Both the position numbers and the translations under genes were made by a program. A stretch of DNA of 12,810 nucleotides from Rhodospirillales bacterium. GTDB taxonomy: Bacteria; Pseudomonadota; Alphaproteobacteria; Rhodospirillales; Casp-alpha2. The notes beneath the pieces were generated by a model. That model saw only the letters and a program-made list of their open reading frames with translations. It was not told the DNA's origin and ran no database searches. Location: contig JANQIJ010000107.1 of NCBI GenBank assembly GCA_028282185.1, positions 1 through 12,810 on the forward strand, given 5' to 3'. This document shows positions 6,431 to 12,810 of this stretch, piece by piece (within the stretch, counting starts at the first letter, position 1; each line of letters begins with the position of its first letter).

Positions 6431-8356
6431 ATGGTCGCCATCACTCTGCCGGACGGCACCCGCCGCGAATTCGACGGACCGGTCACCGGCGCCGACCTCG
6501 CCGCCGACATCGGCCCAGGCTTGGCGAAGGCCGCGCTTGCCATGCGCATTGACGGGACGCTGAAGGATCTCAGCCTGCCCATTACCGCCGACGCCGAGGT
6601 GGCCATCGTCACCAACAAGGACCCGGCGGCGCTGGACCTGTTGCGTCACGATTGCGCCCATGTCCTGGCAGAGGCGGTGCAGGAGCTCTACCCCGGCACC
6701 CAGGTCACCATCGGCCCGACCATTGAGAACGGTTTCTATTACGATTTCGCCCGGGACACGCCGTTTTCGACGGAAGACCTGGAGAAAATGGAAGCCAAGA
6801 TGCATGAGATCGTCGATCGAGACACGCCCTTCTCACGGGAGGTTTGGGACCGCGCAGACGCGATCCAGCATTTCGAGGACAATGGCGAGACCTACAAGGC
6901 ACAGATCATTCGCGACCTGCCGACGGATGAAGAAATTGGCATTTACCGCCAGGGCGACTGGATGGACCTGTGCCGCGGCCCGCACCTGCCGTCGACTGGC
7001 CGGGTCGGCCATGCCTTCAAGCTGATGAAGGTCGCCGGAGCCTATTGGCGGGGCGACCACCGCAACGAGATGCTGCAGCGGGTCTACGGCACCTGCTGGT
7101 TTACGGAAAAGGATCTCAAGGCCTACCTCCACATGCTGGAAGAGGCGGAAAAACGCGATCACCGGCGTCTGGGCCGGGAAATGAGCCTGTTCCACCTGCA
7201 AGAAGAGGCCATCGGCTCGGTCTTCTGGCACCCCAAGGGTTGGACGTTGTACCGCATCTGTCAAGATTACATGCGCAAGCGTCTGGACGACGCCGGCTAC
7301 GTCGAGGTCAACACCCCTCAACTGGTAGATCGGGCTCTTTGGGAAGCCTCTGGCCATTGGGAAAAATTCCGCGAGAACATGTTCATTTCCGAAGCGGAAG
7401 AAAAGATGCTCGCGATCAAGCCGATGAACTGCCCCTGCCATGTGCAAATCTTCAAACAGGGCATCACCAGCTATCGTGACCTGCCGCTGCGCATGGCGGA
7501 ATTCGGGTCCTGCCACAGGAATGAGCCGTCGGGCGCGTTGCACGGCTTGATGCGCGTCCGCGCCTTCACCCAGGACGACGCCCATATCTTCTGTCGCGAC
7601 GATCAGATTGAATCCGAGACCAAGATTTTTATCGAGCTGCTGTCTTCGATCTACAAGGACTTCGGTTTCGACGACTTGGTGATCAAGTTTTCCGACCGAC
7701 CCGAGGTCCGCGCCGGATCCGACGAAGTTTGGGACCGGGCGGAAAAGGCATTGTTGGATGCGACCCAGGCCGCCGGCCACGATCCCGGTCTGAACCCTGG
7801 CGAAGGCGCCTTTTACGGCCCGAAGCTTGAGTTCGTGCTGCGCGACGCGATCGGCCGGGATTGGCAATGCGGCACGCTCCAAGTCGACTTTGTCTTGCCG
7901 GAAAGGCTCGACGCCCATTACATCGCCGAGGATGGCGAGAAACATCGCCCGGTTATGCTACACCGGGCGATTCTGGGATCATTCGAACGATTCATCGGCA
8001 TCCTGATCGAAAACTATGCGGGACGGTTCCCCCTGTGGTTGGCCCCACAGCAGGTCACGGTCACGACCATCACCAACGACAGCGATGATTATGCGGACGC
8101 GGTTGCGACGGCCTGCCGAAAAGCGGGCCTTCGCGTTGAAACGGACCTGCGCAACGAAAAAATCAATTACAAAATCCGTGAACACAGCCACGCCAAGGTC
8201 CCGGTTATCCTTGTCGTCGGCGCAAAGGAAGCCGAGGCCGGCACCGTCGCGATACGCCGACTGGGCGGCAAGAACCAAGAAATCCTTGCGCTGGATGCGG
8301 CGATCGATACATTAGTCGAAGAAGCGGCGGGTCCCTTGGGCGATCACGCGACGTGA
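6431..8356 (+). CDS. thrS: Threonyl-tRNA synthetase
   Basis: Charges tRNA-Thr with threonine in the cytoplasm. The 641-residue length is normal for a full bacterial ThrS. ATG 6431 is chosen because the TGS domain starts there (M-V-A-I-T-L-P-D-G-T, residues 1-62); an upstream GTG at 6377 would add a non-homologous extension. The editing domain has H73-x3-H77 (H-D-C-A-H). The class II core has all zinc ligands at the E. coli numbering: C334 (M-N-C-P-C-H), H385 (D-D-A-H) and H511 (M-L-H-R). Motif 2 is F-G-S-C-H-R-N-E-P-S-G, with R363 and E365. Motif 3 is around residue 512-520. The anticodon-binding domain starts near 535 (L-A-P-Q-Q-V). It is transcribed towards infC, with 94 bp between them. 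The ribosome site is weak (GAGAG, 10 nt from the ATG). Confidence 0.98.
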   Translation: MVAITLPDGTRREFDGPVTGADLAADIGPGLAKAALAMRIDGTLKDLSLPITADAEVAIVTNKDPAALDLLRHDCAHVLAEAVQELYPGTQVTIGPTIENGFYYDFARDTPFSTEDLEKMEAKMHEIVDRDTPFSREVWDRADAIQHFEDNGETYKAQIIRDLPTDEEIGIYRQGDWMDLCRGPHLPSTGRVGHAFKLMKVAGAYWRGDHRNEMLQRVYGTCWFTEKDLKAYLHMLEEAEKRDHRRLGREMSLFHLQEEAIGSVFWHPKGWTLYRICQDYMRKRLDDAGYVEVNTPQLVDRALWEASGHWEKFRENMFISEAEEKMLAIKPMNCPCHVQIFKQGITSYRDLPLRMAEFGSCHRNEPSGALHGLMRVRAFTQDDAHIFCRDDQIESETKIFIELLSSIYKDFGFDDLVIKFSDRPEVRAGSDEVWDRAEKALLDATQAAGHDPGLNPGEGAFYGPKLEFVLRDAIGRDWQCGTLQVDFVLPERLDAHYIAEDGEKHRPVMLHRAILGSFERFIGILIENYAGRFPLWLAPQQVTVTTITNDSDDYADAVATACRKAGLRVETDLRNEKINYKIREHSHAKVPVILVVGAKEAEAGTVAIRRLGGKNQEILALDAAIDTLVEEAAGPLGDHAT

Positions 8357-8438
8357 CAGGCGCACGCCGGGGACGAACCGGTTAAGGACAGCTGACGCGG
8401 GCGCGAGACCAAGCCGCCATCTCGGGGAGAACAGACAA

Positions 8439-8443
8439 AGGAG
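8439..8443 (+). promoter_or_regulatory. Shine-Dalgarno of infC, deciding an ATA start
   Basis: AGGAG, within AAAGGAG, lies exactly 7 nt before ATA 8451. It is 22 nt before the first ATG of the frame (8466), which has no site of its own. Confidence 0.75.
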
Positions 8444-8450
8444 CAAGGCA

Positions 8451-8990
8451 ATAGGACGCCGCCCCATGCAACAACAGCCGCCGGCCAAGGAAGGCCCGCG
8501 GGTGAACGAAGACATCGATGCCGCTCAAGTGCGCGTCATCGACGCCGACGGGGAAATGGTCGGCGTACTTTCCGTCGCCGAGGCCGTCGAGATGGCCTAT
8601 GAGGTTGGTCTTGACTTGGTCGAGATCGCGCCCAATTCCGATCCGCCGGTTTGCAAGATTCTCGACTTCGGGAAGTTCAAATACGAAGCCCAGAAAAAGG
8701 CCAACGAGGCCCGCAAGAAACAAAAGGTCATCGAGGTCAAAGAGATCAAGATGCGTCCGGGTATCGATGAGCACGACTATCAGGTCAAGATGCGTTCCGT
8801 GAAAAAATTCCTCGACCATGGCGACAAGGTCAAAATGACCATTCGCTTCCGTGGCCGGGAAATGGCCCACCAGGATTTGGGCCTGAAGGTGCTGCAACGG
8901 GTCCAGGACGACGTCGAGGAAATGGCCAAGGTCGAACAGTTCCCGAAGACCGAGGGCCGATTGATGACCATGGTCATCGCCCCACGTTGA
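8451..8990 (+). CDS. infC: Translation initiation factor IF-3, probable ATA start
   Basis: IF-3 binds the 30S subunit, prevents early 50S joining and proofreads the initiator tRNA and start codon. From ATA 8451 the protein is 179 residues, close to the 180 of E. coli; from ATG 8466 it would be 174. The start is placed at ATA because AGGAG lies 7 nt upstream and the resulting N-terminus (M-G-R-R-P-M-Q-Q-Q-P-P) has the basic R-R-P form I associate with alphaproteobacterial IF-3. The N-domain starts at G-P-R-V-N-E-D-I. The hinge is the Lys-rich helix around F-G-K-F-K-Y-E-A-Q-K-K. The C-domain begins at E-I-K-M-R-P and contains F-R-G-R-E-M-A-H. The rare start implies autocontrol, as for AUU in E. 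coli infC. It follows thrS. rpmI and rplT are not downstream. Confidence 0.95.
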   Translation: MGRRPMQQQPPAKEGPRVNEDIDAAQVRVIDADGEMVGVLSVAEAVEMAYEVGLDLVEIAPNSDPPVCKILDFGKFKYEAQKKANEARKKQKVIEVKEIKMRPGIDEHDYQVKMRSVKKFLDHGDKVKMTIRFRGREMAHQDLGLKVLQRVQDDVEEMAKVEQFPKTEGRLMTMVIAPR

Positions 8991-9307
8991 CGCGCCGCGT
9001 TACCGTCAATCCAGTCACCGACCGCAAATAGGGTGATAGGAACTTCAGCCCTCCTCCGTTCTTCGCATAATTATTAGGATTTATTTCTTGTTTTTCTGGC
9101 TGCCGTCGACTACGCTCTGACTCATTGAACGCCACCTTTGCGCCTGATTTGGGGTGCTGACCGCGTTCAGTTTTCTCAAAACCTTGCCCTTAACCCCATC
9201 GGACCCTCAGCGGCCCCGGTGATCGCCGCGCGTCGGCATCACGGGTTCGGCGGACCGTGTCTGCGCGCACCCACGCCTTCGGGGCCGGCCAACCTCAGGA
9301 GACACAG
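8991..9307 (+). other. Non-coding spacer between infC and the phage module
   Basis: No convincing gene is seen in these 317 bp. A 6-bp inverted repeat, TTGACG/CGTCAA (8987-8992 and 9004-9009), overlaps the infC stop but is not followed by a T-run, so it is not a clear terminator. Bases 9061-9095 are AT-rich (8 of 35 are G/C) and hold a CATAAT box (9066-9071) without a good -35. A second small hairpin, CACGG/CCGTG (9240-9244 and 9255-9259), lies before the next gene. The left border of the phage DNA should be somewhere here, but I could not locate an attachment core. Confidence 0.6.
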
Positions 9308-10378
9308 ATGTCCAATTACACATATCGACGAACCACCTTGCCCGACGGGCAGCACTCAAGCAGGCCGAACACGCATCCCCTAAACTTACTGCGACCAAAG
9401 CAAACGCAGCGAGAGGAGAAAACGGCGTTCCACCGCGAGGCATTGATCAAGCAATTGACCAAAGACGATGACGCCCTGGAACTCATCCTCGTCAAGCGCC
9501 CTCAAGACCTGACGAACGACGAGGTCCGCCGCGTCGCCGAGCGGAGGCTTGCCCTGCCCGCCGGCAGCGATAAGGACATGCTGTTCCAGTTCGAGCAGGC
9601 CTTTTTCGATGACAAGTACGGAACCGAACCTGTCGAATTCGATGCGACCGGGCGCCTGGTTCAGCCCGAACCCAAACGACCGATCAATCGCGAACCCGTG
9701 GCCCCGCGCACGCCGGACGGCGCCGACCTTGAACGCGCTTTAAATCGCTTGGCAGAACATGTCGCGGACGTTGCCGAGACCAAGGGTTCTCGCGATGCCC
9801 TACGATATCTTCAACGCGGGCTGAACGTTCTTAATCATGCCATTCAACTAACGGATGACATGCGCCGGACAGCACGTACCAGCCGGGCCTCGCGCAACGA
9901 TCCCACTTTTTCCAACGCATTGCCCCACCCGATTTCCCCGGAACTCAAGGACGACGGCCAAGCGGGACCGAAAACCCGCGGCGCATTGCGGGCGGTCCTG
10001 GCCCGATTGGGGCCCGCCAAGGCAGAAGAAGCACTGGCGCTCGGGCAGTTCGACGATGCCGTGACCGCCATGGCGAAGGGCCGGCCGAGCGAAGACCTCC
10101 GGGCCGAAACAAATGCCGCCTTCGGCCATCTGTTTCGCGATACCGCCGAAACCTCAATCGACGGACCCACGGAGGAAGGCGAGAGCCTGCAAATGGCGAT
10201 CAACGATCTGGGCGCCGACGCCCTGGATCGTCCTGCCTTCACGCCAATCCGCGAAGACGGCGTGATCGGCCCCAAGACAAACAACGCTTTCCACCGGGTG
10301 CTGACCGCAGTCGGTCCCAGGCGCTTGACCGATGCGCTCGGCCGCAATCTGGGCTTTTTCTTGTTCGACGCCCGCTGA
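9308..10378 (+). CDS. Phage-module protein with two peptidoglycan-binding-like repeats
   Basis: A 356-residue protein from ATG 9308, with AGGAG at 9297-9301 and 6-nt spacing; a GTG at 9257 in the same frame has no such site. The N-terminal 160 residues are charged, with no signal peptide and no recognised fold. Two similar modules follow. The first has a helix L-Q-R-G-L-N at 168, then D-D-G-Q-A-G-P-K-T (215-223). The second has L-Q-M-A-I-N at 294, then E-D-G-V-I-G-P-K-T (316-324). The D-G-x-x-G-P-K-T cores are 101 residues apart, and each is followed by a helix with L-G-P or V-G-P. This is the D-G-x-x-G-x-x-T pattern of PG_binding_1 modules. It is the first gene of a compact phage morphogenesis run, so a virion protein that contacts the cell wall is possible. 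No catalytic lysin domain is seen. Confidence 0.7.
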   Translation: MSNYTYRRTTLPDGQHSSRPNTHPLNLLRPKQTQREEKTAFHREALIKQLTKDDDALELILVKRPQDLTNDEVRRVAERRLALPAGSDKDMLFQFEQAFFDDKYGTEPVEFDATGRLVQPEPKRPINREPVAPRTPDGADLERALNRLAEHVADVAETKGSRDALRYLQRGLNVLNHAIQLTDDMRRTARTSRASRNDPTFSNALPHPISPELKDDGQAGPKTRGALRAVLARLGPAKAEEALALGQFDDAVTAMAKGRPSEDLRAETNAAFGHLFRDTAETSIDGPTEEGESLQMAINDLGADALDRPAFTPIREDGVIGPKTNNAFHRVLTAVGPRRLTDALGRNLGFFLFDAR

Positions 10379-10420
10379 CCCGACTCTCACTTCATTCACG
10401 CCATCGATAGGAGACCCATG

Positions 10421-10645
10421 ATGGGAGGAATTTTCTCTGCCCCCAAGCTGCCACCACCGCCGCCGCCGCCACCGCCGCCCGACCCAGCGGAAGAGGACCG
10501 CAAGCGCCGGCTTGAACGCCTGGACCGCCAGCGTCGGGGACGCGCCGGCCTGGTGACCACGTCTCGCCGTGGTTTGCTGGACGAAGCAGACACCGGCAGC
10601 GCCACTGCCGGCGCATCCCGCATCAAGACCAAACTTGGAGAATGA
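10421..10645 (+). CDS. Small deca-proline protein upstream of the portal
   Basis: A 74-residue protein. AGGAG (10409-10413) is 7 nt from ATG 10421; ATG 10418 is only 4 nt away. It has a short Gly/Phe start (M-G-G-I-F-S), a run of ten prolines (encoded at 10451-10480), a highly charged helix of E/D/R/K and L (about residues 22-42), then R-G-R-A-G and T-S-R-R-G-L-L, and an ending K-T-K-L-G-E. I recall small proteins of this shape next to T7-like portal genes in alphaproteobacterial phages and prophages. The role is unknown. The basic tail and Pro stretch suggest a virion or head-assembly accessory. The stop precedes the portal ATG (10648) by 2 nt, so translation is probably coupled. Confidence 0.72.
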   Translation: MGGIFSAPKLPPPPPPPPPPDPAEEDRKRRLERLDRQRRGRAGLVTTSRRGLLDEADTGSATAGASRIKTKLGE

Positions 10646-10647
10646 GC

Positions 10648-12375
10648 ATGACCGAGATGAAAGCGGAAACCGTCGTTGCCAGATACATGCGCGCCAAGGA
10701 TCGGCGCGAGACTTGGGAGCCGCTATGGCAGGAATGTTTCGATTTCGCCCTACCACAGCGGGAAACGGCTTTGGGCCATAGCTCAAATACCAGTCGCAAG
10801 ACCGACCGCCTATTCGACGGCACCGCACCGGACGCCGTGGACCAACTGGCCGCCAGCCTGCTGTCCCAGCTGACGCCGCCTTGGGCGCGGTGGTTCGGGC
10901 TCGCCCCGGGAACGGAAATCGAAGGCGCGCGGACAGGCGTCGAGGGCGCGTTGTCGCAAGACCTGGAAATCGCCGCACAGACGCTGCAGTCCCATTTCGA
11001 CCGCTCCAACTTCGCGGTCGAGATGCACCAGTGCTACCTAGACTTGGTGACGGCGGGCACGGCGAGCCTGATGTTCGAGATCGCCCGGCCTGGCGAACCC
11101 GCGGCCTTTCGGTTCACCGCCGTGCCCCTGTCCCAGGTCGCTTTCGAAGAAGACGCCTCCGGTCGGTTGGACACCACGTTTCGTGCCAGCCAATTGACCC
11201 GTGGGCAATTGGTCGATCGCTTTCCCAAAGCGAAGCTGCCGGACGGCCTAAAAGATGGTGGCGATCCGACCGATCCGGAAAAGAGGGTCGAGGTGCTGGA
11301 GGCAGTCTTCCCGGCCAAGGACGGCTTTGACTACATGGCCGTGCTGCCCGGCGGGATCGGTCCAGACAGCGCCCAAGGTATGACCTCCGGCACGGGAACC
11401 GGCGCGCCGGTGGTCCTAAAGACCGGCAGGTTCAAGTCTTCTCCCTTCATCAACTTCCGCTGGCTGAAGGCACCTGGCGAAATCTACGGCCGGTCGCCGG
11501 TCATGAAAGCGCTGCCCGACATCAAAACCGCCAACAAGGTGGTGGAATTGATCCTCAAAAACGCCTCCATCGCCGTTACCGGGATTTGGCAGGCGGACGA
11601 CGACGGCGTCTTGAACCCGTCCAATATCCGCCTGACCCCCGGCACCATCATTCCGAAGGCCGTGGGCTCCGCCGGTCTGCGCCCGCTGGAGGCACCGGGC
11701 CGGTTCGACACTGGGCAGATCGTCCTGGAAGACCTGCGCACAGGAATCCGCCGGGCGCTTTTGGCCGACCGGTTGGGGCAGCCCGACGGGCCGAAGATGA
11801 CGGCGACGGAAGTAATCGAACGGGTCGCCGAGATCGCCCGCCTTCTGGGCGCGACCTACGGGCGCCTGCAGTCGGAATTGCTGACCCCGCTGGTGACCCG
11901 GGGTTTCGCCATCCTGACCCAACGGGGCGAGATCGGTGATATCCGTATCGACGGGAAGACAGTGGACCTGGAATATAAATCGCCCCTGGCCCGCCATCAG
12001 GCGCAACAGGACGTCCAGGCGACCCTCGCCTTCATCGATGGCATCAAGAGCCTGGGCCCCGCCGCCGCGACGATCATCGACGCGCCGGCCGCGGCCCGCG
12101 TCCTCGCCCGCGCCTTCGGGGTGCCGGCGAAGATTCTCAAACCGGAGGGGCCGGCCGTCGACCCGTCGGTCCACAACCCAATGGCCATGGATCCGGCGCT
12201 GACGACCGTGACCGACGGTGGCGATGCACGGGCGTTGATCGACGCCGTCACCGGCAACCTTGATCCCGAAGCGGTGCAACAAGCCATCGCCGGCATTGGT
12301 CAAGCCCTCGCCGGCGCGGCCAACGAAACCGACAGGCCCTCTACGCCGATCCAACCTGACCGGGAGACTTCGTGA
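10648..12375 (+). CDS. Phage head-to-tail connecting (portal) protein, T7-like podovirus type
   Basis: The portal is a dodecameric ring at one capsid vertex through which DNA is packaged and released. This protein is 575 residues from ATG 10648, where GGAG lies 7 nt upstream; the ATG at 10642 overlaps the previous stop but has only 1 nt spacing. Family features of the Head-tail_con group are visible: an N-terminal R-Y-x-x-A-K-x-R-R-x-x-W-E-P-x-W-x-E and a F-A-L-P-Q motif, then L-F-D-G-T-A-P-D-A, L-L-S-Q-L-T-P-P-W-A-R-W-F, G-E-I-Y-G-R-S-P (277-284), and further on D-D-G-V-L-N-P and L-T-P-G-T-I-I-P. Length is near the usual 530-580 and the frame is intact. The next gene overlaps the stop (TGATG). 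Confidence 0.93.
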   Translation: MTEMKAETVVARYMRAKDRRETWEPLWQECFDFALPQRETALGHSSNTSRKTDRLFDGTAPDAVDQLAASLLSQLTPPWARWFGLAPGTEIEGARTGVEGALSQDLEIAAQTLQSHFDRSNFAVEMHQCYLDLVTAGTASLMFEIARPGEPAAFRFTAVPLSQVAFEEDASGRLDTTFRASQLTRGQLVDRFPKAKLPDGLKDGGDPTDPEKRVEVLEAVFPAKDGFDYMAVLPGGIGPDSAQGMTSGTGTGAPVVLKTGRFKSSPFINFRWLKAPGEIYGRSPVMKALPDIKTANKVVELILKNASIAVTGIWQADDDGVLNPSNIRLTPGTIIPKAVGSAGLRPLEAPGRFDTGQIVLEDLRTGIRRALLADRLGQPDGPKMTATEVIERVAEIARLLGATYGRLQSELLTPLVTRGFAILTQRGEIGDIRIDGKTVDLEYKSPLARHQAQQDVQATLAFIDGIKSLGPAAATIIDAPAAARVLARAFGVPAKILKPEGPAVDPSVHNPMAMDPALTTVTDGGDARALIDAVTGNLDPEAVQQAIAGIGQALAGAANETDRPSTPIQPDRETS

Positions 12376-12713
12376 TGCAGACACCAAACACGGACTGGCC
12401 CTGGGGTCCGGACGACGCCTTGGCCATCGGCCGAACATCCCAGCGGAAGCCCTTCGCCGACCCGCCGCCCAGCCAGGAACAGGCGGCGGCCCTGGCCGTC
12501 CGCTGCTTTCGCGGTCAGGACGGCCGGCGGTTCCTAGCCTACCTCCGGGCGCTGACCCTGGACCGGGCGCTCGGCCCGGAAGCGAGCGACGCGGTCCTGC
12601 GCCATGTGGAGGGCCAGCGCCAATTGGTCCGCCACATCTACAACCTAACGGCGGCGGGACAGGTCGCCGCCGGCGCCATTTCCCCGACACCCGATCAAGG
12701 AGAGACGACATGA
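12375..12713 (+). CDS. Bbp19-like phage protein
   Basis: A 112-residue protein. ATG 12375 overlaps the portal stop by one base (TGATG), with GGGAG 8 nt upstream; a GTG at 12372 is directly before it. The core, F-R-G-Q-D-G-R-R-F-L-A-Y-L-R, then L-T-x-x-R-A-L-G-P-E-A and V-E-G-Q-R-x-L-V-R-x-I, fits the Bbp19 type named after Bordetella phage BPP-1, found between portal and capsid genes. The role is not established as far as I know. The ORF ends overlapping the next start (ATGA), so the four genes are translationally coupled. Confidence 0.7.
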   Translation: MQTPNTDWPWGPDDALAIGRTSQRKPFADPPPSQEQAAALAVRCFRGQDGRRFLAYLRALTLDRALGPEASDAVLRHVEGQRQLVRHIYNLTAAGQVAAGAISPTPDQGETT

Positions 12714-12810
12714 CGACCACCCTTCTGGACGACGTGGCCGAAAACCCGGCCCAGGACACGGATACGGAAGTTTCAACCGCGCCAGCCGACGGCCCTCAGG
12801 ACGGCGACCT
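12710..12810 (+). CDS. Probable capsid assembly (scaffolding) protein, 3' partial
   Basis: Starts at ATG 12710, overlapping the previous stop (ATGA), with AAGGAG at 12697-12702 and 7-nt spacing. Only 33 residues are in the window. They are acidic and rich in Asp, Thr, Pro and Ala, with no hydrophobic stretch, as at the N-terminus of T7-type scaffold proteins. The position after portal and Bbp19-like genes is the main ground for the name. A major capsid gene would be expected next. Confidence 0.5.
   Translation, partial: MTTTLLDDVAENPAQDTDTEVSTAPADGPQDGD

Noticed and set aside
8987..9009. TTGACG/CGTCAA hairpin as the infC terminator
   Set aside because: 6-bp stem, 11-nt loop, no T-run after it.
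9240..9259. CACGG/CCGTG hairpin as a regulatory structure
   Set aside because: Five base pairs with a 10-nt loop; expected by chance at this GC content.
11416..12759. 447-codon minus-strand open frame
   Set aside because: It is antisense to the portal and Bbp19-like genes; Arg/Gly-rich shadow without a domain or ribosome site.

Overview
The window is about 62% GC and looks like an alphaproteobacterium, probably Rhodospirillales-like. The signs are the alphaproteobacterial style of ThrS (Cys-Pro-Cys-His at the zinc site), an ABHD10-type hydrolase, and a GT4 - GT9 - thrS - infC run. The assignment rests on family recognition only, with no database search.

Left part (1-3366): two successive units of a Pro-rich linker protein followed by a membrane-anchored DUF2927-type protein. 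The first linker protein starts outside the window, carries the end of a peptidoglycan-binding-like domain and has three 32-residue repeats. The second linker copy has lost its N-terminus and begins in frame directly after the stop codon of the first DUF2927 gene. An 86-bp block is 84/86 identical between the two linkers, although the two DUF2927 proteins have diverged strongly. Both DUF2927 proteins carry what looks like an eroded metzincin zinc-protease motif.

Middle part (3370-8990): ordinary chromosomal genes. A minus-strand ABHD10-like serine hydrolase is divergent from a rightward run of a GT4 glycosyltransferase, a GT9 (heptosyltransferase-like) protein, thrS and infC. The two glycosyltransferases probably act on envelope glycan or LPS core. 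thrS has its own plausible promoter inside the end of the GT9 gene. infC almost certainly starts at a rare ATA codon behind a good Shine-Dalgarno, 15 bases upstream of the first ATG; this fits IF3 autocontrol.

Right part (8991-12810): a 317-bp non-coding spacer with an AT-rich patch, then a tightly packed phage morphogenesis module. It holds a protein with two peptidoglycan-binding-like modules, a small deca-proline protein, a T7-type head-to-tail connector (portal), a Bbp19-like protein, and the start of a probable capsid assembly (scaffolding) gene that runs off the edge. No integrase, repressor or terminase lies between infC and the portal, so this is either one end of a prophage with unusual order or a remnant.

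I found no tRNA, rRNA, CRISPR array or insertion sequence.
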